64,000 bases of DNA from Comamonas sp. GB3 AK4-5 (lineage in GTDB: Bacteria > Pseudomonadota > Gammaproteobacteria > Burkholderiales > Burkholderiaceae_C): NCBI RefSeq assembly GCF_041320665.1, contig NZ_CP166730.1, forward strand, positions 434,001 through 498,000. The letters are read 5' to 3'. The notes under the pieces are model-generated. The model saw nothing but the letters and a program-made list of their open reading frames with translations, did not search any database and was not told the origin of the DNA. A program made the position numbers and the translations under genes. Shown piece by piece: positions 27,658-37,703 of this stretch; within the stretch, counting starts at the first letter, position 1; every line of letters starts with the position of its first letter.

Positions 27658-28677
27658 ATGAGCACTCAGCCTGTTGATGCGCCGGCGCCCTCTGCGTCGG
27701 CCTACCCCTCTGCCGCCCTGCCCCGTGCGCCGCTGCAGCTCAGCTGCGTGGTGCCTGCGCACAACGAAGAAGCCAATCTGGAAGCATTCCTGCGGGCCCT
27801 GGTGCCGGCGGTGCAGGCGCTGACGCCGGACTTCGAAATCGTGGTGGTCAATGACGGCAGCCGCGATGGAACCCATGAGGTCGCCATGCGCCTGGCCCAG
27901 GAACTGCCGCTGCGCTATATCGCGCTGTCGCGCAATTTCGGCAAGGAAGCCGCCCTGTCTGCCGGTGTGGACTATGCCCGTGGCAATGCCGTGCTGCTGA
28001 TTGATGCCGACTTCCAGCATCCGTTGGAAATGCTGCCGCAGATGCACAGCCTGTGGCAGTCGGGCTACGACATGGTGTATGGCGTGATCGCCGACCGGGG
28101 TGCAGAAAGCAGCACCAAGCGTGTGGGCACCAATATGTTCTACCGGCTGATGAATGCGGGTAGCCGCGTCAAGATTCCACCGAATGCGGGTGACTTCCGT
28201 TGGATGGACCGCCAGGTGGTGGACGCCCTCAAGGCCTTGCCGGAGCGCAACCGCTTCATGAAGGGCTTGTATGCCTGGGTGGGCTTCAAGACCGTGGCCC
28301 TGCCTTTTGTGCCGCTGGATCGAGCCGGTGGCGAATCCAGCTTCAACCTCTGGCGCTTGTTCAGCCTGGCCATGCAGGGGCTGACCTCGTTTTCCACCTT
28401 GCCGCTGCGCGTGTGGAGCGTGGTGGGGGGGCTCATTGCCTTGGTGGCCCTGGTTTATGGCGCCGTCATTACCGTGGACACCGCCCTCAATGGCGCAGAC
28501 CTGGAAGGCTGGCCCACGCTGGCGGCAGGCATCATGCTGTTTTCGGGTGTGCAGCTGATGTCCATCGGCATTCTGGGCGAGTACATCGGCCGTATCTATG
28601 AAGAGGTCAAGCAGCGGCCCACCTATCTGGTGGCCCGTGACGAAGACCACAGCCCGCTGGGCAAGCTGCAGCCATGA
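27658..28677 (+). CDS. GtrB-like undecaprenyl-phosphate glycosyltransferase (GT2)
   Basis: 339 residues. The GT-A domain has SCVVPAHNEEANLEAFL, FEIVVVNDGSRDGT and VLLIDADFQHPLEM (DxD-type metal site), followed by two C-terminal membrane helices (about 255-320) and GEYIGRIYEEVKQRPTYLV, the GtrB/DPM1 pattern. It should load a sugar from a nucleotide donor onto undecaprenyl phosphate at the cytoplasmic face. The proline-rich first 25 residues are an extension. A G7 tract (28425-28431) lies in the membrane part. It overlaps gtrA by four bases. Confidence 0.92.
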   Translation: MSTQPVDAPAPSASAYPSAALPRAPLQLSCVVPAHNEEANLEAFLRALVPAVQALTPDFEIVVVNDGSRDGTHEVAMRLAQELPLRYIALSRNFGKEAALSAGVDYARGNAVLLIDADFQHPLEMLPQMHSLWQSGYDMVYGVIADRGAESSTKRVGTNMFYRLMNAGSRVKIPPNAGDFRWMDRQVVDALKALPERNRFMKGLYAWVGFKTVALPFVPLDRAGGESSFNLWRLFSLAMQGLTSFSTLPLRVWSVVGGLIALVALVYGAVITVDTALNGADLEGWPTLAAGIMLFSGVQLMSIGILGEYIGRIYEEVKQRPTYLVARDEDHSPLGKLQP

Positions 28678-29108
28678 GCCTGGCGTATGCGCTTCAGCGC
28701 CTGCGCCAGCTGCCGCAAACGCTGCAATTCGTGGGTGTGGGCGGAGCCGCCGCAGCCACCCATTTGGCCGTGGTGTTCCTGTTGGTACAGGGCCTGGGCA
28801 TGGCGCCGCTGGTGGCCAATGTGCTGGCTTTCCTAGTGGCCTTTGTGGTGAGCTACAACGGCCATGCCTGGTTCACCTTCGCCAGCCATGCCGTGCGCGG
28901 CTGGGCGGTGGTGGCCAAATATTTCGCCGTGGCCAGTCTGTCCTTTGTGGTGAACGAAGCGCTGTACTGGGTGGCGCTGCACCGGCTGCATTGGCATTAC
29001 TTCTGGAGCCTGCTGGGGGTGCTTGTGCTGGTGGCGGTGGGCACGTTTGTGCTGAGCAAGTTCTGGGCTTTTCGCGCCCCCGGTGCCGGCGCGGCGCAGG
29101 AGAAATAA
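28674..29108 (+). CDS. GtrA family membrane protein (flippase-like)
   Basis: 144 residues with four membrane helices. Matches GtrA: LQFVGVGGAAAATHLAVVF, NVLAFLVAFVVSYNGHAWFTF, VVAKYFAVASLSFVVNEALYW and FVLSKFWAF near the end. GtrA proteins are believed to flip undecaprenyl-phosphate-linked sugars across the inner membrane after GtrB has made them. The ATGA overlap with gtrB and the directly abutting deacetylase place it in the same transcript. Confidence 0.92.
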   Translation: MSLAYALQRLRQLPQTLQFVGVGGAAAATHLAVVFLLVQGLGMAPLVANVLAFLVAFVVSYNGHAWFTFASHAVRGWAVVAKYFAVASLSFVVNEALYWVALHRLHWHYFWSLLGVLVLVAVGTFVLSKFWAFRAPGAGAAQEK

Positions 29109-29930
29109 ATGCGCACTATTGCCTTGTGTGCCGACGACTACGCACTGCACCCGCTGGTGGATGAGGCCGTGGAGCAACTGGTGCTGCAAGGGCGTTTGTC
29201 GGCCACCAGCTGCATGACTACGGCGCCGCGCTGGGCTGAGGCGGCCCGCCGCCTGCCGGCGCTGCGCCCGCGCCTGTCCGTGGGCCTGCACTTCAATTTG
29301 ACCGAGGGCCATGGTGCGCAGCCCGCGCCCGGCATAGGCCAGGTGATTGCACAGGCCTACACCGGCCGCTTGACGGCCTCCGCCATGCGTACCGACTGGC
29401 AGCGCCAGTTGGACGCATTCGAAGATGCACTGGGGTCTGCGCCTGACTTTATCGACGGCCACCAGCATGTGCACCAGCTGCCCGGTGTGCGCACGGCGCT
29501 GCAGGCCGAGCTGCAGGCCCGCTATGGCGACCGAGGTATGGCCTTGCCCTGGGTGCGCTCCACCGCACCTGCAGGCCGGCTATGGCGCGACCCCAAGGCC
29601 AGCATCATTGCCCTGCTGGGCGGCTGGAGCAGCACGCGCCGCCTGCAGCGGCTGGGTGTGCCGCACAACCACGGCTTTGGCGGCGTCTATGGTTTTGACG
29701 CGCCCACACCCGAAGCCTATAGCCGCCACATGGCGCAATGGCTGGCCCAGCTGCAGTCCGGCAGCCTGATGATGTGCCACCCCGCCACCGCCCCCGTGGA
29801 AGGCGACGCCATAGGCGCCCAGCGTGCGGTGGAATATGCCTATCTGCGCTCCGACGCTTTTGGCAAGGCATTGCAAGCGGCCCATTGCCGTATTGCCCAA
29901 GGAGTTCTGCAGCCCTTGTTCGGCGGCTGA
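29109..29930 (+). CDS. ChbG/HpnK (YdjC) family carbohydrate deacetylase
   Basis: 273 residues, cytoplasmic. Family motifs: TIALCADDYALHPLVDEAV (catalytic and metal Asp), SVGLHFNLTEGHG, DFIDGHQHVHQLPGVR (metal His pair) and LMMCHPA near the end. Relatives remove acetyl groups from chitobiose, diacetylated sugars or hopanoid-linked N-acetylglucosamine. Here the likely substrate is the sugar handled by the GtrB/GtrA/GT39 set, which is inference. The ATG directly follows the gtrA stop. A terminator follows, closing the operon. Confidence 0.9.
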   Translation: MRTIALCADDYALHPLVDEAVEQLVLQGRLSATSCMTTAPRWAEAARRLPALRPRLSVGLHFNLTEGHGAQPAPGIGQVIAQAYTGRLTASAMRTDWQRQLDAFEDALGSAPDFIDGHQHVHQLPGVRTALQAELQARYGDRGMALPWVRSTAPAGRLWRDPKASIIALLGGWSSTRRLQRLGVPHNHGFGGVYGFDAPTPEAYSRHMAQWLAQLQSGSLMMCHPATAPVEGDAIGAQRAVEYAYLRSDAFGKALQAAHCRIAQGVLQPLFGG

Positions 29931-29943
29931 GCGCTCTCCAAAG

Positions 29944-29987
29944 AAAAGCATTCCGTGCAGATCCCGTCTGCATGGAATGCTTTTTTT
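29944..29987 (+). terminator. Terminator of the glycosyltransferase operon
   Basis: AAAAGCATTCC and GGAATGCTTTTTTT form the outer stem, with an inner TGCAG/CTGCA stem and a short loop, ending in a seven-T run. It lies about 15 bases after the deacetylase stop. Confidence 0.92.
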
Positions 29988-30411
29988 ATGGTGTAAATAT
30001 GTGGAATGTTTTGGGCGTGAAAAAGCATGCCGAATATAAAAACAAGGTGGCTGAATATTGGTGTGAATGTTTTTTTATATTGATGATGGATTGGTGTATT
30101 GTTTTTTGATTATTAATTCTGTGGCGGAAAAATAAAACACCCACTGTGGCTTCAAAACTTGGCGACGAGTGGAGATAAAAAATATGGGAATATTCCTGCA
30201 TTCAGCATGAGGCTGGCATGGGGTAGACCGTTTATCAGTGTACAAACGTAAATCCTGTGTGGAGGAGCTGCCAGTACGATGGTTGCGTTGGGTTTGACGA
30301 AGCAAAGAGCTTGGCCTGGCGCAGCGTCTCAAGTGGATCCGCCTCTGATCAGAGGCTGTGGAAGTTGAGGCACAAGAGGCCAATTTTTTCAACACCACAC
30401 CACTTCATGCC
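29988..30411. other. AT-rich region upstream of the chemoreceptor gene
   Basis: About 420 bases, clearly richer in A and T than the rest of the window from 29990 to about 30200, then normal. It contains no convincing gene; a 36-codon frame from ATG at 30000 has no support. It probably holds the promoter of the chemoreceptor gene. A perfect palindrome lies at 30341-30356. No match to a FliA promoter was confirmed. Confidence 0.6.
30341..30356. promoter_or_regulatory. Perfect 16-bp palindrome, possible operator
   Basis: GCCTCTGATCAGAGGC is a perfect palindrome 55 bases before the chemoreceptor ATG. It has no loop or T-run, so a dimeric regulator binding site is more likely than a terminator. 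No regulator is assigned. Confidence 0.4.
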
Positions 30412-32016
30412 ATGAATCTTTTCAATCAATTAAAAGTGTCCGGCAAGCTCGCTGTGGCTTTCTTCATCATTGTTCTGATGATGATTTCCCTGGGTGCGTT
30501 CTCCATCAACCGTTTGAATCGGCTCAACGATCAGACGAACTTCATGGTCACCGCGCGGATGGCCAGTGTGCGTGATGCAGGCCAGATGAGTGAGGCGGCC
30601 AACACGCTGCGACTGCTGGAGTTCAAGCTGGCCACATCGCCACAGCAGGAGTGGCCCGAGATTCGCAAAGGCATGGTCGAGGCCATGGAGACATACAACC
30701 AGGTGGACAAGCGCTACCCGGAGTCCATTGGCGACCCCACCGAACAGTCCATCTACGACCAGGTGAAAGCCCGCCAGCCTGCATGGGCGGCCATGCACCA
30801 ACGTGTGATTGGCTTGGTGGAGCAGGGGGCGGGTCAGCAGGCGGTGGATATTCTCAACGGTGAAAGTCGCCAATTGTTTATGGCGCTGAAGGAGCCGATT
30901 GCCCAGCTCGTCAAACACAACGAAGACCGGGCGGCGGTAGAGGCCCAGGACAGCAATGCCACCTATATGAATGGGGTCTGGTTCATTATTGCGGAAGTGG
31001 TCGCCGCAGCAGGAGCAGCCATTTTTTTGGCTTGGTTTCTTTCACGCCAAATCGTGGAGCCGCTCAACCACGCGGTGAAGCTCTCCCACGCCATAGCTGC
31101 AGGGGATCTGACCCAAAGGCTGGACACCAGAGGGCGCGATGAAGTCAGTGACTTGTTGCGTGCATTGGCTGCCATGCGTGACAACCTGGTGCGCACACTA
31201 TCGGGCATGCGTGACAGCAGCGAGTCGGTGGCCACGGCCAGCGCGCAGATCGCGTCAGGCAATGCCGACCTCTCCAGCCGCACCGAAGAAACCGCCAGCA
31301 GCCTGCAGGAGACGGCGGCTTCCATGGGGCAGATCACGGGCGCCGTCAAAAACTCGGCCGATGCGGCCCGGCAGGCCAACAAGCTGGCGCTGGAGGCTTC
31401 CGACATCGCGGTGCGCGGCGGTGAGGTGGTGGCCCAGGTGGTGGGCACCATGCGCGCCATCGATGCCAGCTCGCAGAAGATCTCCGACATCATCGGCACC
31501 ATAGACAGCATTGCATTTCAGACCAATATCCTGGCGCTGAATGCCGCCGTGGAAGCCGCCAGAGCGGGCGACCAGGGCCGAGGGTTTGCGGTGGTTGCCA
31601 CGGAGGTACGCAACCTGGCCCAGCGCAGCGCGGTCGCCGCCAAGGAGATCAAGGGCCTGATCAACAAGTCTGCCGAAACAGTCGGGGCCGGAACCCTGCT
31701 GGTGAACCAGGCCGGCGAGACCATGGAGCAGATTGTCGATAGCGTCAAAAAAGTGGCCGGCATCATCAGCGAGATCAGCGAAGGCGCCGTCGACCAGACC
31801 CAAGGTATTGAGCAGATCAACACGGCAGTGGCCCAGCTCGACCGCATGACCCAGGCCAACTCCGCCGTGGTCGAGGAATCGGCCGCCGCCGCCGCCAGCC
31901 TCAAAGAGCAGGCCTACCAGCTCTCGGTACTGGTCGATCATTTCCAGCTGACCGACGCCGTGCGCACCGCAAGACCGACTCAGCCATCCATGATGCACGC
32001 CGCACTTCTCGCATAA
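30412..32016 (+). CDS. Methyl-accepting chemotaxis protein
   Basis: 534 residues in the Tar/Tsr layout. Membrane helix 1 (about 10-30), a four-helix-bundle-type periplasmic domain (about 31-185), membrane helix 2 (about 187-210), HAMP ([26 protein letters not shown]), then the signalling hairpin with [18 protein letters not shown] (methylation region) and [27 protein letters not shown] with [19 protein letters not shown] (hairpin tip). It signals to CheA/CheW. The ligand is unknown. No NWETF pentapeptide is seen at the C-terminus. It suits the flagellar genes later in the window. Confidence 0.95.
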   Translation: MNLFNQLKVSGKLAVAFFIIVLMMISLGAFSINRLNRLNDQTNFMVTARMASVRDAGQMSEAANTLRLLEFKLATSPQQEWPEIRKGMVEAMETYNQVDKRYPESIGDPTEQSIYDQVKARQPAWAAMHQRVIGLVEQGAGQQAVDILNGESRQLFMALKEPIAQLVKHNEDRAAVEAQDSNATYMNGVWFIIAEVVAAAGAAIFLAWFLSRQIVEPLNHAVKLSHAIAAGDLTQRLDTRGRDEVSDLLRALAAMRDNLVRTLSGMRDSSESVATASAQIASGNADLSSRTEETASSLQETAASMGQITGAVKNSADAARQANKLALEASDIAVRGGEVVAQVVGTMRAIDASSQKISDIIGTIDSIAFQTNILALNAAVEAARAGDQGRGFAVVATEVRNLAQRSAVAAKEIKGLINKSAETVGAGTLLVNQAGETMEQIVDSVKKVAGIISEISEGAVDQTQGIEQINTAVAQLDRMTQANSAVVEESAAAAASLKEQAYQLSVLVDHFQLTDAVRTARPTQPSMMHAALLA

Positions 32017-32090
32017 AGCGGCGTTGCCTCGCACCGGCCGGCCCTGGGGGCTTCCCCTCCCGCATACCTAGCCCCCATTCGCCAGCGACA

Positions 32091-32132
32091 CCGCGCAAGG
32101 GCCTACGCCGGCTGCCCCGCAGCGCTGGCGTC
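32091..32132 (-). repeat. Dispersed repeat, fragment
   Basis: CACCGCGCAAGGGCCTACG through GCCCCGCAGCGCTGG matches the left half of the repeat family. The right half is missing. It lies between the chemoreceptor gene and the full copy E. Confidence 0.55.
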
Positions 32133-32206
32133 GTCTCTTTTCAGAAATAGCTTGCCCACGGGGGATCTTGGGCATGCCCTCAAGGTTTGTTTGAGCCCCC
32201 ACCGCG

Positions 32207-32307
32207 TAAAACTGGCGCTGCCCCAAGTCAGGGGCAGCCAGCAAGGGCCGCCCCGCAGCCAAGGCTGCCGTCCCCCTGGGGGGAAGCCGCGAAGCGGCTC
32301 AGGGGGG
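32207..32307 (-). repeat. Dispersed repeat, copy E
   Basis: Runs from TAAAACTGGCGCTGCCCC to GCGGCTCAGGGGGG. The CCCCCTGAG end lies one base beyond the asparaginase stop codon (TGA, then TCCCCCCTGAG), pointing away from the gene. Confidence 0.85.
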
Positions 32308-32308
32308 A

Positions 32309-33697
<1,389 letters not shown>

Positions 33698-35923
33698 TTA
33701 CAGGCTTTGCGGGTCCACATCCACCAGCCAGCGCACCAGGCCTTTGTGGGCGGGCTGGCTGCGCAGCCAGTGCAGCCAGGGCTGCCAGGCGTGCAAAAAG
33801 CGTTGCAGGGCGCGGCGGTCGGTCGCCTCGATCAGCATCTGGGCGCGCTCCACATCGGCCACGCGCTGCATGGCCATAGGAATGGGTGGGAACAGAAACA
33901 CCGCATCGAGGTGGGGCAGCTGGCCTTGCTGTGCGGCCTCGCTGGCGGCGCGCAAAAACGCCTGGGCCGTTTCTTGTGTTTTGGCATCGGCCCGCACCAG
34001 GGCCTGGAAGGCAAAAGGCGGCATGCCGGCATCCTGGCGCTCGCGCAGCTGCTGGCCGGCAAAGCGCGGGTAGTCATGGGAGCGCAGGGACTGGAACACG
34101 GCGTGCTCCGGGTCATGGGTCTGCACCCACATTTCCGGCCGGCTGCCTTGGTTGGCCACATAGCTGCCATCGCGCCCGGCGCGGCCGGCGGCCTGCATCA
34201 GCAGGCAGAACAGGCGCTCGGGTGCGCGGAAATCGCTGGAAAACAAGGCGCCATCGGGTTGCACCGCAGCCACCAGGGTGATGCGGCGAAAGTCATGGCC
34301 CTTGGCCACCATTTGCGTGCCCACCAGCACGTCGATCTCGCCGCTGTGCACCTGCTCCAACTGCTGCTCCAGCGCGCCCTTGAGGCGGGTGGTGTCGGCA
34401 TCGATGCGGCCCACGCGTGCGGGTGCGCCATCCGGACGCTGCACATTGCGCAGCAGGCGCGCCAGCTCTTCTTCCAGCTGCTCCGTGCCTTTGCCCAGCG
34501 GCAGGATGTCGGGGTTGCCGCATTCCGGGCAGGCGTGGGGCACGCGCTGGGTAAAGCCGCAGTGGTGGCAGCGCAGCGTGCGGTCGCCCTTGTGAAACAC
34601 CTGGTGGGCGCTGCAATGCGGGCAGTCGCTTTTCCAGCTGCAGTCGGCGCAGAACAGCACGGGGGCAAAGCCGCGGCGGTTGAGCAGCACCAGGGCCTGC
34701 TCGCCGCGCTGTACGCGCTCGGTGATGGCGCCCAGCAGCGCCGGGGAGAACACGGTGCGCCGGGGCTGCTGGCGCATGTCCACCAGGCGCACGCGGGGCA
34801 GCTCGGCCGCGCCGATGCGGCTGGGCATGTGCAGGCGCAGATAGCGGCCGGGGCCACCGTCGGTTTCGGGCTCGCTGGCATGCCAGCTTTCCAGCGAGGG
34901 CGTGGCGCTGCCCAGAATCACCTGGGCGCCCTGGGCACGGCCGCGCCACAGGGCCAGGTCGCGGGCGGAGTAGCGTGCGCCTTCCTGCTGCTTGTAGCTG
35001 GGGTCATGCTCCTCGTCGACCACGACCACCTTCAGCCCCGGCAGGCTGGCAAACACCGCCATGCGCGTGCCCAGCAGCACCCGGGCCTGGGCGCTGTGGG
35101 CGGCCAGCCAGCTTTTGAGGCGCTGCGGGTTGGTCATGCCGCTGTGCATGCTGACCACGGCCTGGGGACCGAACAGCGGGGCAAAGCGGGCGGTAAAACG
35201 CTCCAGCAGCTGGGGCGTGAGATTGATCTCCGGCACCATCACCAGTGCCTGGGCCTGCGGGTCGGCCTCCAGCGCCTGCTGCACGCGCTGCAAATAGACC
35301 TCAGTCTTGCCGCTGCCGGTGGCGCCAAACAGCAAAAAAGGGCCGGGGTGTTGGTCCATTTGCGTGCAAACGCTTTGCTGTTCAGCACTGAGTGCTATGG
35401 AGTTTTCGGCGAACGTTGGCGTGAGCAGCGTGGCATCTGCCTCGGCCTGTGCCGCCATCTCGGCGGCCAGGGTGGCCTGTGCCTTTTTGCTCAGCTTTTT
35501 GGTCTTGGGCGGCGCCAGGCGCCGGGCCAGTTGCTCGGCCGTCATGTCCTTGAGGGCCGGGGGCAGGCCGGTGAGCGCGATTTCGCCCAGGCTGCGCTGG
35601 TAGTACTGGGCGGCAAAGGCCACCAGACGGCGCCAGCTCGGTGACAGCGGCGCCAGGCCTTCCAGCACGCTGCGTACGGGTTTGAGCTGCTCAGGGGCCA
35701 GGGTCTCGGTCTGCTCCGGCTTGTCCCAGACCACGCCCAGCAGCTCGCGTGTACCCAGGGGCACACGCACCAGGGTGCCTGGGGGCAGGCTGTGCGGGGC
35801 TGTGTAGCTCAGCAAGCCCCCCACGCCGCTGTGTACCGGCGTGTGCACCGCCACATGCACGACACAGGCGGTGGTGTCGGTGGGGGCAGGGGGACAGGGG
35901 GGGGCGTGGGGCGAAAGCGGCAT
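33698..35923 (-). CDS. priA: Primosomal protein N' (PriA helicase)
   Basis: 741 residues. The N-terminal 3'-DNA-binding domain is followed by a helicase core with GATGSGKTEVY (Walker A), VVVDEEHD (Walker B), LGSATPSLESW, and VGTQMVAKGHDF with LMQAAGRAGRDG. The zinc-binding cysteines FCADC, CPHC, LRCHHCG and CPECG lie between the helicase lobes. It restarts collapsed forks by loading the primosome. A run of eight G on the + strand (35897-35904) lies in the first codons (Pro-rich), so a start further in, at a GTG, cannot be excluded. Confidence 0.94.
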   Translation of the reverse strand: MPLSPHAPPCPPAPTDTTACVVHVAVHTPVHSGVGGLLSYTAPHSLPPGTLVRVPLGTRELLGVVWDKPEQTETLAPEQLKPVRSVLEGLAPLSPSWRRLVAFAAQYYQRSLGEIALTGLPPALKDMTAEQLARRLAPPKTKKLSKKAQATLAAEMAAQAEADATLLTPTFAENSIALSAEQQSVCTQMDQHPGPFLLFGATGSGKTEVYLQRVQQALEADPQAQALVMVPEINLTPQLLERFTARFAPLFGPQAVVSMHSGMTNPQRLKSWLAAHSAQARVLLGTRMAVFASLPGLKVVVVDEEHDPSYKQQEGARYSARDLALWRGRAQGAQVILGSATPSLESWHASEPETDGGPGRYLRLHMPSRIGAAELPRVRLVDMRQQPRRTVFSPALLGAITERVQRGEQALVLLNRRGFAPVLFCADCSWKSDCPHCSAHQVFHKGDRTLRCHHCGFTQRVPHACPECGNPDILPLGKGTEQLEEELARLLRNVQRPDGAPARVGRIDADTTRLKGALEQQLEQVHSGEIDVLVGTQMVAKGHDFRRITLVAAVQPDGALFSSDFRAPERLFCLLMQAAGRAGRDGSYVANQGSRPEMWVQTHDPEHAVFQSLRSHDYPRFAGQQLRERQDAGMPPFAFQALVRADAKTQETAQAFLRAASEAAQQGQLPHLDAVFLFPPIPMAMQRVADVERAQMLIEATDRRALQRFLHAWQPWLHWLRSQPAHKGLVRWLVDVDPQSL

Positions 35924-36335
35924 GCTGCAAGGCTTTCCACAGGAGGGACGTCAAACAGGTGGCGTTTCTGTGGATAACTTTGTGGGGATTATCCGGTGGA
36001 ACGGCTGGCGCATGCGGGAGCAGAAAACCCTCAGCGCCTTGGCAAGATGTTGTGCTTGCTGTGATTTTCGAATTAAATCAATGACTTATGACGTGTTTCT
36101 GTGATTTGGTGCTTCTCAAAAAAAGCGCCCCACAGGCCATGGCCGCAAGCGGGTTTCTGTGCATAAGTTGGATGTGCACATTCGTCAAGGGCTTGCCAGC
36201 GGCGCACAAAATGGCAGAGAAACAGGGCGCAGCCTGGCAAGGTGCGGCTATTGGCGGCCGATGCGAGTGGGTACTTGCGAGAAGCCCGCAGTTACCCACT
36301 TTTTTACATTCAGAAACAATGCGCCGCTGTCTGTT
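35924..36335. other. priA-hemE intergenic region with DnaA-box-like sites
   Basis: 412 bases between the start of priA and the end of hemE, both on -. It contains TGTGGATAA (35969-35977) and TGTGCATAA (36158-36166), both matching the DnaA box TTATNCACA on the - strand, and a partial TTATCC at 35989. The middle is more AT-rich than its surroundings. It should include the priA promoter. No gene seen. Confidence 0.5.
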
Positions 36336-37448
36336 TTAACCCGCACGCAGTGCGCGCGAATGCTGGTGCACGGTCTCCACCAGAGCCGCCACATGCTCGG
36401 GCGGGGTGAACTGGCTGATGCCATGGCCCAGGTTGAAGATATGGGTGGGGCCGGTGGTGCTGCGGTCGGTGTGGGGCTTGCCAAAGCTGTCCAGCACGGC
36501 GCGGGCCTGGGCGGCCACCTGCTCGGGCGGGGCAAACAGCACATTGGGGTCGATATTGCCCTGCAGCGCCTTGCCGGGGCCGCCCACCTGGCCGCCCACG
36601 ATGGCGCGGGCCTTGGCCAGGTTCACGGTCCAGTCCAGGCCCAGGACTTCGCAGTCCAGGCTGTTCATCTCATCCAGCCAGACGCCACCGCCCTTGGTGA
36701 AGACCAGGCGCGGCACATCCTGGCCGTCCACGCCGGTGCGCTTGAGTTGTGCCAGCACGCGCTTGGTGTAGGCCAGGCTGAACTGCTGGAACATGCCGTC
36801 GGCCAGCACACCGCCCCAGCTGTCAAAAATCATCACGGCCTGGGCGCCGGCATCAATCTGGGCATTCAGGTAGATGGCTACGCTGTCGGCGTTGACTTCC
36901 AAGATGCGGTGCATCAGGTCGGGTCGCGAATACATCAGGCTCTTGACCAGGCGGTAGTCATCGCTGCCGCCGCCTTCGACCATGTAGCAGGCCAGTGTCC
37001 AGGGGCTGCCGGAAAAGCCAATCAGCGGCACGCGGCCGTTGAGCGCCTTGCGGATGCTGGTGACGGCATCGAACACATAGCGCAGCTTGTCCATATCGGG
37101 CACTTGCAGCTGGGCCACGGCGGCCTCATCGCGCACCACCTTGGCGAACTTGGGGCCCTCGCCCAGGGCGAAAGACAGGCCCAGGCCCATGGCGTCGGGC
37201 ACGGTGAGGATGTCGCTGAACAAGATGGCGGCATCCAGGGGGAAGCGCTCCAGCGGCTGCAGCGTGACTTCGGTGGCGTAGTCCACATTGGTGGCCAGCC
37301 CCATGAAGCTGCCGGCCTGGGCGCGTGTGGCGCGGTATTCGGGCAGATAACGACCCGCCTGGCGCATCAACCACAGCGGGGTGTAGTCGGTGGCCTGGCG
37401 GCGGCAGGCGCGCAAAAAGGTGTCGTTCTGAAGGGGGGCAAAAGACAT
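36336..37448 (-). CDS. hemE: Uroporphyrinogen decarboxylase
   Basis: Decarboxylates uroporphyrinogen III to coproporphyrinogen III in haem synthesis. 370 residues, standard length. Signatures: [15 protein letters not shown] (substrate-binding Arg pair), [15 protein letters not shown] (catalytic Asp region), [18 protein letters not shown] and [16 protein letters not shown] at the end. The start is the ATG before [14 protein letters not shown]. Upstream codons in the same frame are not protein-like. Cytoplasmic, no obvious operon partner. Confidence 0.96.
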   Translation of the reverse strand: MSFAPLQNDTFLRACRRQATDYTPLWLMRQAGRYLPEYRATRAQAGSFMGLATNVDYATEVTLQPLERFPLDAAILFSDILTVPDAMGLGLSFALGEGPKFAKVVRDEAAVAQLQVPDMDKLRYVFDAVTSIRKALNGRVPLIGFSGSPWTLACYMVEGGGSDDYRLVKSLMYSRPDLMHRILEVNADSVAIYLNAQIDAGAQAVMIFDSWGGVLADGMFQQFSLAYTKRVLAQLKRTGVDGQDVPRLVFTKGGGVWLDEMNSLDCEVLGLDWTVNLAKARAIVGGQVGGPGKALQGNIDPNVLFAPPEQVAAQARAVLDSFGKPHTDRSTTGPTHIFNLGHGISQFTPPEHVAALVETVHQHSRALRAG

Positions 37449-37703
37449 GGAAAGGCTCACACGAAATGACCCGGCGGTGGACGTCAGCGCATGCTGCGGC
37501 TGAGGGGCAGGACGCTGCCTTGTCCGGCGGGGGGATGGGGGAGCGGGGAGTGTAGCGGATGGCCCCGTTTCAGGCCGCCATGTCGCAGTGCTGCGGCGGG
37601 GTTCCGGCACAGGCTGCTGATACAGCGCAAACCCTGGGTTTATGCCTCAACTTGTTACAACATGGTTACTATTCGCGACCTCTGCTGACTTCCTCTCCCT
37701 ACC

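Noticed and set aside
30000..30109. A 36-codon frame in the AT-rich region after the glycosyltransferase operon
   Set aside because: No ribosome-binding site, odd composition and no family. Open frames of this size are expected by chance in AT-rich DNA.
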